In this document: positions 9,863-16,790 of the stretch, in pieces
Numbering within the stretch: the stretch's first letter is position 1
How the letters are laid out: every line of letters starts with the position of its first letter
Origin: Pseudomonas sp. CHM02
Lineage (GTDB): Bacteria > Pseudomonadota > Gammaproteobacteria > Pseudomonadales > Pseudomonadaceae
Reading direction: 5' to 3'
DNA length: 39,088 nucleotides
NCBI RefSeq assembly: GCF_000612585.1
Contig: NZ_JFCA01000061.1
Location: 1 to 39,088 of the forward strand
Notes under the pieces: generated by a model
Seen by the model: only the letters and a program-made list of their open reading frames with translations
Told to the model about the DNA's origin: nothing
The model's database searches: none
Made by a program: the position numbers and the translations under genes

Positions 9863-11233
9863 ATGCAGCTCTCTTCGCTCACTGCGGTTTCCCCTGTTGA
9901 CGGCCGCTACGCCGGCAAAACCCAGGCCCTGCGCCCTATTTTCAGCGAATACGGCCTGATCCGTGCTCGTGTACTGGTTGAAGTGCGCTGGCTCCAGCGC
10001 CTGGCCGCTCACCCCGCCATCAGCGAAGTGCCGGCGTTCTCCGCCGAAGCCAACGCTGTGCTTAACACCCTGGCGGAAAACTTCTCCCTGGAGCACGCCG
10101 AGCGTGTGAAAGAGATCGAGCGCACCACCAACCATGACGTCAAAGCCATCGAATACCTGCTCAAAGAGCAAGCGGCCAAGCTGCCGGAACTGGCCCAGGT
10201 CAGCGAGTTCATCCACTTTGCCTGCACCAGCGAGGACATCAACAACCTGTCCCACGCCCTGATGCTGCGCGAAGGCCGTGATGACGTGATGCTGCCGCTG
10301 ATGCGCCAGACCGCCAATGCCATCCGCGAACTGGCCATCCGCTTCGCCGACATGCCGATGCTGTCGCGCACCCACGGCCAGCCGGCATCGCCGACGACCC
10401 TGGGCAAAGAACTGGCCAACGTGGTGTACCGCCTGGAGCGCCAGATCGCTCAAGTCGCCGCCGTACCGCTGCTGGGCAAGATCAACGGCGCCGTAGGCAA
10501 CTACAACGCCCACCTGTCGGCCTACCCGGAGATCGACTGGGAAGCCAATGCCCGCGCCTTCATCGAAGACGAGCTGGGCCTGGGCTTTAACCCGTACACC
10601 ACGCAGATCGAACCGCACGACTACATCGCCGAGCTGTTCGACGCCATTGCGCGCTTCAACACCATCCTGATCGACTTCGATCGCGATATCTGGGGCTACA
10701 TCTCCCTGGGTTACTTCAAGCAGCGCACCATTGCCGGCGAAATCGGTTCGTCGACCATGCCGCACAAGGTCAACCCGATCGACTTCGAAAACTCCGAAGG
10801 CAACCTCGGCATCGCCAACGCCCTGTTCCAGCACCTGGCCAGCAAGTTGCCGATCTCCCGCTGGCAGCGCGACCTGACCGACTCCACCGTGCTGCGCAAC
10901 CTCGGCGTGGGCTTTGCCCACAGCGTGATCGCGTACGAAGCCAGCCTCAAAGGCATCAGCAAGCTCGAGCTCAATGAGCAGAAGATCGCCGCTGACCTGG
11001 ACGCTTGCTGGGAAGTATTGGCCGAGCCGATCCAGACCGTGATGCGCCGCTACAACATCGAGAACCCGTACGAGAAGCTGAAAGAGTTGACGCGCGGCAA
11101 GGGCATCAGCCCTGAAGCACTGCAAACGTTCATCGACGGCCTGGACATGCCAGCCGCTGCCAAGGCCGAGCTGAAACTGCTCACCCCGGCCAACTACATC
11201 GGCAACGCCGTCGAGCAAGCCAAGCGCATCTGA
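9863..11233 (+). CDS. purB: Adenylosuccinate lyase PurB
   Basis: PurB cleaves SAICAR to AICAR and adenylosuccinate to AMP, releasing fumarate in purine synthesis. The 456-residue product starts MQLSSLTAVSPVDGRYAGK, as in proteobacterial PurB. It carries the fumarase/aspartase-superfamily signature SSTMPHKVNPIDFENSEGN, whose flexible loop holds the catalytic serine. It also has a catalytic histidine in RTHGQPASPTTLGKE. I choose the ATG 9863; the frame opens further upstream at a TTG, but that adds residues foreign to the family and runs through the preceding terminator. Identification is near certain. Confidence 0.97.
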   Translation: MQLSSLTAVSPVDGRYAGKTQALRPIFSEYGLIRARVLVEVRWLQRLAAHPAISEVPAFSAEANAVLNTLAENFSLEHAERVKEIERTTNHDVKAIEYLLKEQAAKLPELAQVSEFIHFACTSEDINNLSHALMLREGRDDVMLPLMRQTANAIRELAIRFADMPMLSRTHGQPASPTTLGKELANVVYRLERQIAQVAAVPLLGKINGAVGNYNAHLSAYPEIDWEANARAFIEDELGLGFNPYTTQIEPHDYIAELFDAIARFNTILIDFDRDIWGYISLGYFKQRTIAGEIGSSTMPHKVNPIDFENSEGNLGIANALFQHLASKLPISRWQRDLTDSTVLRNLGVGFAHSVIAYEASLKGISKLELNEQKIAADLDACWEVLAEPIQTVMRRYNIENPYEKLKELTRGKGISPEALQTFIDGLDMPAAAKAELKLLTPANYIGNAVEQAKRI

Positions 11234-11253
11234 TCATCGCTCGACCCTTTGAG

Positions 11254-11278
11254 ACGCCCGGCCGCGCCGGGCGTTTTT
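11254..11278 (+). terminator. Rho-independent terminator of purB
   Basis: ACGCCCGGC pairs perfectly with GCCGGGCGT around a CGC loop and is followed by TTTTT. It begins 20 nt after the purB stop. Confidence 0.92.
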
Positions 11279-11317
11279 ATTCCAGTCTGAAAAGTGCTTT
11301 TTTTCAATAGGTTACAC

Positions 11318-12484
11318 ATGAATCCTGATATTCCTCTTCAACTTCTGGGCGGCATCACTGCGCGGGAATTCCTGCGCGACTACTGGCAGAAAAAGCCGCT
11401 GCTGATCCGCCAGGCCATCCCTGATTTCGAAAGCCCGATCGATGCCGACGAACTGGCCGGCCTGGCGCTGGAAGAAGAAGTCGAGTCGCGCCTGGTGATC
11501 GAACACGGCGAGCGTCCGTGGGAACTGCGTCGCGGCCCGTTCGCCGAAGATGCATTCAGCACCCTGCCCGAGCGCGAGTGGACCCTGCTGGTGCAGGCCG
11601 TCGACCAGTTCGTACCGGAAGTCGCCGAACTACTGGAGCACTTCCGCTTCCTGCCAAGCTGGCGCATCGACGATGTGATGATCAGCTTCGCCGCGCCAGG
11701 CGGCAGCGTTGGCCCGCACTTCGATAACTACGATGTGTTCCTGCTGCAGGCCCAGGGCAAGCGCAACTGGAAGATCGGCCAGATGTGCAACGCCGAGAGC
11801 CCGCTGCTGCAGCACGCCGACCTGCGCATCCTCGCCGAATTCGAAGAAAGCGCCGAATGGGTATTGGAACCGGGCGACATGCTCTACCTGCCGCCGCGCC
11901 TGGCGCACTTCGGCATTGCCGAAGACGACTGCATGACCTATTCCGTGGGCTTCCGTGCACCCAGCGCCGCTGAAGTACTGACCCACTTCACCGATTTCCT
12001 CAGCCAGTACCTGACTGACGAGGAGCGCTACACCGACGCTGACGCCCAACCGGTCAGCGACCCGCACCAGATTCAGGGCGACGCGCTGGACCGCCTCAAG
12101 AGCCTGCTGGCCGAGCACATGAGCGACGAGCGCATGCTGCTGACCTGGTTCGGCCAGTTCATGACCGAGCCGCGCTACCCGGAACTGGTGGCCGGTGAGG
12201 AACTGGGCGAAGAAGACTTCATCAACAGCCTGCAAGACGGCGCGATCCTGGTACGCAACCCAAGCGCGCGCCTGGCCTGGTCGGAAGTCGACGACGACGT
12301 GCTGCTGTTTGCCAGTGGCCAGAGCCGCTACCTGCCCGGCAAGCTGCGCGAGCTGCTGAAGCTGGTGTGCTCCGCTGATGCGCTGCACAGCGAGAACCTC
12401 GGCGAATGGCTGGCGGACGAAGACGGCCGCGATCTGCTGTGCGAATTGGTCAAGCAAGGAAGCCTGGGATTTGCCGATGAATAA
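11318..12484 (+). CDS. roxA: Ribosomal protein uL16 3-hydroxylase RoxA (JmjC/cupin family, YcfD-like)
   Basis: RoxA/YcfD is an Fe(II)- and 2-oxoglutarate-dependent oxygenase that hydroxylates an arginine of ribosomal protein L16 (uL16). The 388-residue product shows the JmjC iron triad: H134-F-D136 (in VGPHFDNYDVF) and His197 (in LPPRLAHFGIAEDD). The N-terminal LREYWQKKPLL-like block (here LRDYWQKKPLLIRQA) and the C-terminal winged-helix half are as in YcfD. The ATG 11318 is chosen because MNPDIPLQLLGGIT matches the family start; an in-frame alternative at 11294 adds eight odd residues. The gene overlaps the next by 8 nt, so the two are cotranscribed. The name follows from family knowledge. 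Confidence 0.9.
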   Translation: MNPDIPLQLLGGITAREFLRDYWQKKPLLIRQAIPDFESPIDADELAGLALEEEVESRLVIEHGERPWELRRGPFAEDAFSTLPEREWTLLVQAVDQFVPEVAELLEHFRFLPSWRIDDVMISFAAPGGSVGPHFDNYDVFLLQAQGKRNWKIGQMCNAESPLLQHADLRILAEFEESAEWVLEPGDMLYLPPRLAHFGIAEDDCMTYSVGFRAPSAAEVLTHFTDFLSQYLTDEERYTDADAQPVSDPHQIQGDALDRLKSLLAEHMSDERMLLTWFGQFMTEPRYPELVAGEELGEEDFINSLQDGAILVRNPSARLAWSEVDDDVLLFASGQSRYLPGKLRELLKLVCSADALHSENLGEWLADEDGRDLLCELVKQGSLGFADE

Positions 12485-12899
12485 GATTCACGTAAGTGTC
12501 GCGGACTGGCGAAAGGATATCGACGAGATTCGGCGCATTCGTGAAGCGGTATTTGTCGCCGAACAATCGGTTCCACCTGAACTGGAGTGGGACGCGGACG
12601 ACGCCGGCGCGGTGCATTTCCTTGCATTCGAAGGTGATTTTCCGATCGGTACCGCGCGCCTGCTGCCCAGCGGCGAGATCGGGCGCGTGTCGGTGCTCAA
12701 GGACTGGCGCGGGCTGAAAGTCGGCGACAAGCTGATGGAAGCGGTGATCGGCGTGGCCGAGAAGCGCGGCCAGGCCAAGCAGTTCCTGAGCGCGCAGGTG
12801 TATGCGGCGCCGTTCTATGAGCGACTGGGCTTCAAGATCGTCAGCGACGAATTCCTTGAAGTCGGGATTCCGCACGTAGATATGGTGCGCGAGGGCTGA
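12477..12899 (+). CDS. GNAT-family N-acetyltransferase
   Basis: This is a 140-residue acetyltransferase of the GNAT fold, related to the ElaA/YjcF-type group by its REAVFVAEQSVPPELEWD block. The acetyl-CoA pyrophosphate loop is RGLKVG, within GRVSVLKDWRGLKVGDKLM. The C-terminal FYERLGF is the common GNAT motif B. The start ATG lies inside the end of roxA (8-nt overlap), implying translational coupling. The substrate is unknown; the overlap with a ribosomal-protein hydroxylase hints at shared expression but not a shared target. It is followed by a strong terminator inside a REP pair. Confidence 0.88.
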   Translation: MNKIHVSVADWRKDIDEIRRIREAVFVAEQSVPPELEWDADDAGAVHFLAFEGDFPIGTARLLPSGEIGRVSVLKDWRGLKVGDKLMEAVIGVAEKRGQAKQFLSAQVYAAPFYERLGFKIVSDEFLEVGIPHVDMVREG

Positions 12900-12906
12900 C
12901 TCCCCC

Positions 12907-13078
12907 GTGGTGAGCGAGCTTGCTGTGGTGAGCGGGCTTGCCCCGCGCCGGGCTGCGTAGCAGCCCTAAAAAGCTGACGCCGCGTTCTTTCTGAAAGAAC
13001 GCGGCGTTTTTTTATGGGGCGGCTGCGCAGCCCAGCGCGGGGCAAGCCCGCTCACCACAGCAAGCCCGCTCACCACAA
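12907..13078. repeat. REP inverted pair with duplicated 18-bp units, enclosing a terminator
   Basis: The left arm (12907-12965) contains GTGGTGAGCGAGCTTGCT, then GTGGTGAGCGGGCTTGCC, then CCGCGCCGGGCTGCG. The right arm (13017-13078) is its near-perfect reverse complement, including the duplicated GTGGTGAGCGGGCTTG unit. The arms pair over nearly 60 nt, and the loop between them is the GNAT terminator. This is a Pseudomonas REP family different from the ones at 7357 and 15851, but the same as the element at 39016. Confidence 0.9.
12977..13013 (+). terminator. Strong terminator after the GNAT gene
   Basis: ACGCCGCGTTCTTTC (12977-12991) is followed after one base by its exact complement (12993-13007), then a T-run to 13013. 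This is a 15-bp perfect stem. It sits exactly in the middle of the surrounding REP pair. Confidence 0.93.
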
Positions 13079-13179
13079 CAGCTCTACCCGGCACAGCAGG
13101 CTCAATCCTCACTAAACTTGCCACCAGCCAGGCCGACAAACTGGCACTATCCAGCCTTTGACTCGCAGAGATAACGGAC

Positions 13180-13917
13180 ATGTCCCTACGCACCCTGCTC
13201 ACCGCCCTCCTCCTGACCGCCAGCGTCTCGGCGATGGCCGACACCGAAGTCGTCAACCTGAGCAACCGCACCAGCGCCGACCTGCTCCCCGTGGCGCAGA
13301 ACTTCATCGGCAAGGACGGCACCGTCAGCGCCTACGGCAACCAGTTGATCGTGAATGCCGACCCCGCCAAAATCCAGGACCTGCGCGCCCTGCTCTCCCA
13401 ACTGGACACCCCCGCCAAGCGCCTGCTGATCACCGTCGACACCAACGAAAACAACCAGCAGAACGGCGGCGACAGCCAGACCCGCATCATCAGCTATGGC
13501 ACTGCCAGCCGCGACGGCGGCATCCAGCAGATCCAGGCCAGCGAAGGTATACCTGCGCTGATCCAGGTCGGCCAGAGCGTACCGCTGACCACCACCCAGC
13601 AGGACAGCTACGGCCGCCTGCAGAACCAGACCCAGTATCGCAACGTGACCCAGGGCTTCTATGTGACCGCCAGCGTCACCGGCGAGACCGTTCACCTGGC
13701 GATCAGTACCAACCGTGACCGCATGAGCCAGGAGCGTCCCGATGTAGTGAACGTGCAGAGCACCGACACAACTGTCAGCGGGCGCCTGGGCGAGTGGATC
13801 TCCCTGGCCGGCATCAATCGCGAGACCCAGGCCGACAAATCCGCTACAACCCGCAGCTACTCTACCCAGGGCCGCGACGACCTGACTTTGCGGGTCAAGG
13901 TCGACACCCTGAACTGA
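13180..13917 (+). CDS. Exported protein with secretin-like N-terminal (N0/N1) domain, function unknown
   Basis: This is a 245-residue protein with a clear Sec signal peptide (MSLRTLLTALLLTASVSAMA, cut likely before DTE). The segment from about 22 to 85 (VVNLSNRTSADLLPVAQNF...DTPAKRLLITVD) resembles the short N-domain of type II/III secretins: beta-alpha-beta with NQLIVNADPAKI and then a Leu-rich helix. The rest (about 90-245) is Gln/Thr-rich, ends in a beta-rich region, and lacks the pore-forming secretin domain. It stands alone between a REP-terminator and the aceA leader. An envelope role is inferred from export only. Similar hypothetical genes occur next to aceA in Pseudomonas. I do not assign a function. 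Confidence 0.8.
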   Translation: MSLRTLLTALLLTASVSAMADTEVVNLSNRTSADLLPVAQNFIGKDGTVSAYGNQLIVNADPAKIQDLRALLSQLDTPAKRLLITVDTNENNQQNGGDSQTRIISYGTASRDGGIQQIQASEGIPALIQVGQSVPLTTTQQDSYGRLQNQTQYRNVTQGFYVTASVTGETVHLAISTNRDRMSQERPDVVNVQSTDTTVSGRLGEWISLAGINRETQADKSATTRSYSTQGRDDLTLRVKVDTLN

Positions 13918-13957
13918 AGCACCAAAAACTGACTGGCGAGTCGCATTAGACTAAAGA

Positions 13958-13983
13958 TGTAGTGCTTTAAAAAAAGCACTACA
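13958..13983. promoter_or_regulatory. Candidate operator upstream of aceA (RccR/HexR-like half-sites)
   Basis: TGTAGTGCTT and AAGCACTACA form perfect 10-bp inverted arms around a 6-nt A/T spacer, ending 6 nt before a TTGACG -35-like hexamer. TGTAGT...ACTACA half-sites are those I recall for RccR, the RpiR-family regulator that controls glyoxylate-shunt genes including aceA in P. fluorescens. The link is by memory and context. The gap between hexamers here is 14 nt. Confidence 0.55.
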
Positions 13984-13989
13984 AAACAT

Positions 13990-14018
13990 TTGACGATCCA
14001 AAAAAGCATGGGCATGAT
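13990..14018 (+). promoter_or_regulatory. Candidate sigma-70 promoter of aceA
   Basis: TTGACG (5/6 match to consensus) is followed after 17 nt by CATGAT (4/6). It lies immediately downstream of the palindrome, a placement that would allow repression. Another promoter closer to aceA cannot be excluded. Confidence 0.4.
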
Positions 14019-14409
14019 GGCCTCGCTCCCGCTAATCAGGGGCCCTGGCAAGGGCCTTCGGATCGTCGCTCTACGCTACCCACCTGAGCCGATTCGTGTC
14101 TGTACCGCCCACAAGGCGTGTTTGACGAGGTTGCGACTGGAACGAAGTTGTCCCGAGGGACGGAAGCTAACCAGGTAACCCGGCTACACACTGATGGATC
14201 GTACAAAGGCCCACGACGCCCGAAGACCGTTCGCAGTTCGCCCTTACCTGCTCAACTCCCCCTTGAGCCCCATCGTTCATCCCGTCGCCCCTCCCCGTCA
14301 GACTTGACTTGAACACCTGAGCTTCTGGTCAGCGAGCAACCCTACCCAGGCAACGAATGCCGGGCTGGCAAACGGATACTTCAAACAAGACGCGACGAGG
14401 TTTTTCCCC

Positions 14410-15735
14410 ATGGCACTGACACGCGAACAGCAAATTGCAGCCCTTGAAAAAGACTGGGCTGAAAACCCACGCTGGAAAGGCGTGACCCGCGCTTATTCCG
14501 CTGCTGACGTCGTCCGCCTGCGTGGCTCGGTTCAACCTGAGCACACCTTTGCAAAACTCGGCGCCGAGAAGCTGTGGAACCTGGTAACCCAAGGTGCCAA
14601 GCCTTCCTTCCGTCCCGACAAAGATTTCGTCAACTGCATGGGCGCCCTCACTGGCGGCCAGGCAGTCCAGCAGGTGAAAGCCGGTATCCAGGCGATCTAC
14701 CTGTCCGGCTGGCAAGTGGCAGCGGACAACAACTCCGCCGAATCCATGTACCCCGACCAATCGCTGTACCCGGTGGACTCGGTTCCGACCGTGGTCAAGC
14801 GCATCAACAACTCGTTCCGCCGTGCCGACCAGATCCAGTGGAAAGCCGGTAAAGGCCCGGGCGATGAAGGCTACATCGACTACTTCGCGCCCATCGTGGC
14901 TGACGCCGAAGCCGGTTTCGGCGGCGTACTGAACGCCTACGAACTGATGAAGAGCATGATCGAGGCAGGCGCTGCCGGCGTGCACTTCGAAGACCAACTG
15001 GCGTCCGTGAAAAAATGCGGCCACATGGGCGGCAAGGTACTGGTTCCGACCCAGGAAGCCGTACAGAAGCTGACCGCTGCCCGCCTGGCCGCTGACGTTG
15101 CCGGCACGCCGACCATCATCCTGGCGCGTACCGATGCCAACGCCGCTGACCTGCTGACCTCGGACTGCGACCCATACGACCAACCGTTCGTGACCGGCGA
15201 ACGCACCCAGGAAGGCTTCTATAAAGTCCGCGCCGGTCTCGACCAGGCCATCGCTCGCGGCCTGGCCTACGCGCCGTACGCCGACCTGATCTGGTGCGAA
15301 ACCGCCAAGCCGGACCTGGACGAAGCCCGTCGTTTCGCCGAAGCGATCAAGAAGGAATACCCGGACCAACTGCTGTCCTACAACTGCTCGCCTTCCTTCA
15401 ACTGGAAGAAGAACCTGGACGACGCGACCATCGCCAAGTTCCAGCGCGAACTGTCCGCCATGGGCTACAAGCACCAGTTCATCACCCTGGCCGGCATTCA
15501 CAACATGTGGCACAGCATGTTCAACCTGGCGCACGACTACGCCCGCAACGACATGACCGCCTACGTGAAGCTGCAAGAGCAAGAGTTCGCTGACGCCGCC
15601 AAGGGCTACACCTTCGTGGCTCACCAGCAGGAAGTGGGCACCGGCTACTTCGACGACATGACCACCGTGATCCAGGGCGGCACCTCGTCCGTGACCGCGC
15701 TGACCGGCTCGACCGAAGAAGAACAGTTCCACTAA
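14410..15735 (+). CDS. aceA: Isocitrate lyase AceA
   Basis: AceA splits isocitrate into glyoxylate and succinate, the first step of the glyoxylate shunt used on acetate and fatty acids. The 441-residue product has the catalytic-loop motif KKCGHMGGKV, with Cys203 as active-site cysteine. Other blocks are SMYPDQSLY, SPSFNWKK-type PSFNWKKNLDD, and EDQLASVKK. This length is that of the E. coli-type enzyme (about 434); the P. aeruginosa enzyme at the same locus is, from memory, about 531 residues. GAGG at 14397-14400 precedes the ATG by 9 nt. The gene is monocistronic, with a terminator after it. Confidence 0.97.
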   Translation: MALTREQQIAALEKDWAENPRWKGVTRAYSAADVVRLRGSVQPEHTFAKLGAEKLWNLVTQGAKPSFRPDKDFVNCMGALTGGQAVQQVKAGIQAIYLSGWQVAADNNSAESMYPDQSLYPVDSVPTVVKRINNSFRRADQIQWKAGKGPGDEGYIDYFAPIVADAEAGFGGVLNAYELMKSMIEAGAAGVHFEDQLASVKKCGHMGGKVLVPTQEAVQKLTAARLAADVAGTPTIILARTDANAADLLTSDCDPYDQPFVTGERTQEGFYKVRAGLDQAIARGLAYAPYADLIWCETAKPDLDEARRFAEAIKKEYPDQLLSYNCSPSFNWKKNLDDATIAKFQRELSAMGYKHQFITLAGIHNMWHSMFNLAHDYARNDMTAYVKLQEQEFADAAKGYTFVAHQQEVGTGYFDDMTTVIQGGTSSVTALTGSTEEEQFH

Positions 15736-15798
15736 GCACCGCGTACACGGCCACTGCGGCCCCAAGGAAGACCTAACCGCAGTGCCGCACAGCAATCA

Positions 15799-15826
15799 CG
15801 CCCCGACTGGTTCGGGGCGTTTTTTT
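15799..15826 (+). terminator. Rho-independent terminator of aceA
   Basis: CGCCCCGA pairs with TCGGGGCG around a short CTGGT loop and is followed by seven T residues. It begins 63 nt after the aceA stop. Confidence 0.93.
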
Positions 15827-15850
15827 GCCCACAGCAAAAACACCACACTG

Positions 15851-15934
15851 TGTAGGAGCCGGCTTGCCGGCGATGGCGGCTTTAAAATCACCGCAAGAGT
15901 CAAGGGCCTCATCGCCGGCAAGCCGACTCCTACA
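15851..15934. repeat. REP inverted pair (REPIN-like), TGTAGGAGCCGGCTTGCC type
   Basis: TGTAGGAGCCGGCTTGCCGGCGAT at 15851-15874 recurs inverted at 15911-15934 with a single mismatch (GCCGGC against GTCGGC), separated by 36 nt. This is a classic Pseudomonas REP sequence, related to but distinct from the pair at 7357. Confidence 0.9.
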
Positions 15935-16096
15935 GGGGGGGGCGCATGAAAAAATGTGCAAAACATTGATCCAGAGCGGTATTCGCGTGGATCAGATCGG
16001 TTAAAAGATCTCCGTCAGCAACTAAGCGACACTCTAGCAAGTAACGGCAACTTCCCCCGCCATACGAGAAACATTCGCTTAAACCCCACGCAAACA

Positions 16097-16113
16097 ATAT
16101 TCATTATCATTTA
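16097..16113. promoter_or_regulatory. Fur-box-like sequence upstream of nuo operon
   Basis: Read on the minus strand, this 17-mer (TAAATGATAATGAATAT) matches 13 of 17 positions of the core of the 19-bp Fur consensus. The site is about 250 nt upstream of nuoA and 135 nt upstream of the best candidate -35. AT-rich DNA gives such matches by chance, so this is a suggestion only. Confidence 0.3.
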
Positions 16114-16210
16114 GCGCATGAAAACTTCGTTACAGGTTAAACAAAACACAATTGATCAAATGCCCGCTAATGCCCGCCGCACAAGGGCTACAGCCCCAGG
16201 AAGGTGCACT

Positions 16211-16243
16211 ATGTCCTTATTCCATCGAATAATTTCGCTATAG
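16211..16243 (+). other. Possible 10-codon leader ORF upstream of nuoA
   Basis: AGGAAGG (about 16199-16204) is followed by an ATG at good spacing, and the frame encodes MSLFHRIISL before TAG. It is 124 nt upstream of nuoA. It may be a remnant or a regulatory leader peptide. No amino-acid bias suggests attenuation, and its promoter is not identified. Confidence 0.25.
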
Positions 16244-16247
16244 GAAT

Positions 16248-16276
16248 TTTACTTGCCCGGTGTTTAGCCATAAAAT
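16248..16276 (+). promoter_or_regulatory. Candidate promoter of the nuo operon
   Basis: TTTACT, a 17-nt spacer and TAAAAT (4/6 and 5/6 matches) would start transcription at about 16283, giving an 84-nt leader with two small hairpins before nuoA. It is the best -35/-10 pair in this interval. Confidence 0.4.
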
Positions 16277-16366
16277 CATCGCGATTGATTGCAGTGCGAC
16301 ATATCGTCACTGCATCGTTACTTTTTCGAGCTCAGAGACCTTTGCTCTCTGTTAAGGATTTCCAGC

Positions 16367-16780
16367 ATGACCGAAGCGACAGGACTCATGGCCCACAACT
16401 GGGGCTTTGCCATTTTCCTCCTCGGTGTTGTCGGCCTCTGCGCCTTCATGCTTGGTGTCTCCAGCCTCCTCGGGTCAAAAGCCTGGGGCCGCAGCAAAAA
16501 TGAACCGTTCGAATCCGGCATGCTGCCTACAGGTGGCGCCCGCTTGCGGCTCTCAGCCAAATTCTATCTGGTCGCGATGCTGTTCGTGATCTTCGATATC
16601 GAAGCCCTCTTTCTCTTTGCCTGGTCTGTGTCCGTCCGCGAAAGCGGCTGGACCGGATTCGTCGAAGCTCTCGTTTTCATAGCAATTCTGTTGGCAGGCC
16701 TTGTCTACCTATTCCGAGTGGGCGCCCTTGATTGGGCTCCGGAAGCTCGTCGTAAGCGGCAAGCGAAGCTGAAACAATGA
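16367..16780 (+). CDS. nuoA: NADH-quinone oxidoreductase subunit A
   Basis: NuoA is a small membrane subunit of Complex I at the junction of the peripheral and membrane arms. The 137-residue product has three transmembrane segments (about 15-37, 65-85 and 95-118). It also has the family motifs KNEPFESGM and FDIEALFLFAW. The start ATG 16367 lies 8 nt after AAGGA (16354-16358) and gives the usual length; upstream in-frame codons add non-homologous residues. It is the first gene of the 13-gene nuo operon, and nuoB follows after 10 nt. Confidence 0.97.
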   Translation: MTEATGLMAHNWGFAIFLLGVVGLCAFMLGVSSLLGSKAWGRSKNEPFESGMLPTGGARLRLSAKFYLVAMLFVIFDIEALFLFAWSVSVRESGWTGFVEALVFIAILLAGLVYLFRVGALDWAPEARRKRQAKLKQ

Positions 16781-16790
16781 GGCTTTGGCG

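Larger units (their letters stand above)
13918..14409 (+). other. Gene-free aceA upstream/leader region
   Basis: This 492-nt stretch has no supported gene. It holds a perfect 10-bp-arm palindrome (13958-13983), a candidate sigma-70 promoter (TTGACG at 13990-13995, 17 nt, CATGAT at 14013-14018), and a GGCCCT-GGCA-AGGGCC hairpin (14041-14056). If that promoter is used, the aceA leader is about 385 nt long, which is unusual. Frames at 13990-14178 and 14118-14312 have no ribosome sites and atypical composition. A small RNA or structured leader is possible. Confidence 0.5.
15736..16366 (+). other. aceA-nuoA intergenic region
   Basis: This 631-nt stretch without a supported gene holds, in order: the aceA terminator (15799-15826), a REP inverted pair (15851-15934), and an AT-rich part with a Fur-box-like sequence (16097-16113). 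These are followed by a 10-codon mini-ORF with good ribosome site (16211-16243) and a candidate nuo promoter (16248-16276). Two hairpins come last: CAGTG...CACTG at about 16292-16312, and CAGAGA...TCTCTG at about 16333-16351. The last sits just before the nuoA ribosome site. Confidence 0.6.

Noticed and set aside
14150..14161. GTCCCGAGGGAC as a terminator or attenuator in the aceA leader
   Set aside because: The stem is very short and no T-run follows.
13990..14312. Two short plus-strand frames (62 and 64 codons) in the aceA leader
   Set aside because: Start codons lack ribosome sites, the two frames overlap each other, and codon use is unlike neighbouring genes.
16118..16243. A 41-codon frame upstream of nuoA that includes the 10-codon mini-ORF
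   Set aside because: The upstream ATG has no Shine-Dalgarno, whereas the internal ATG at 16211 has one; only the short version was kept as a possibility.
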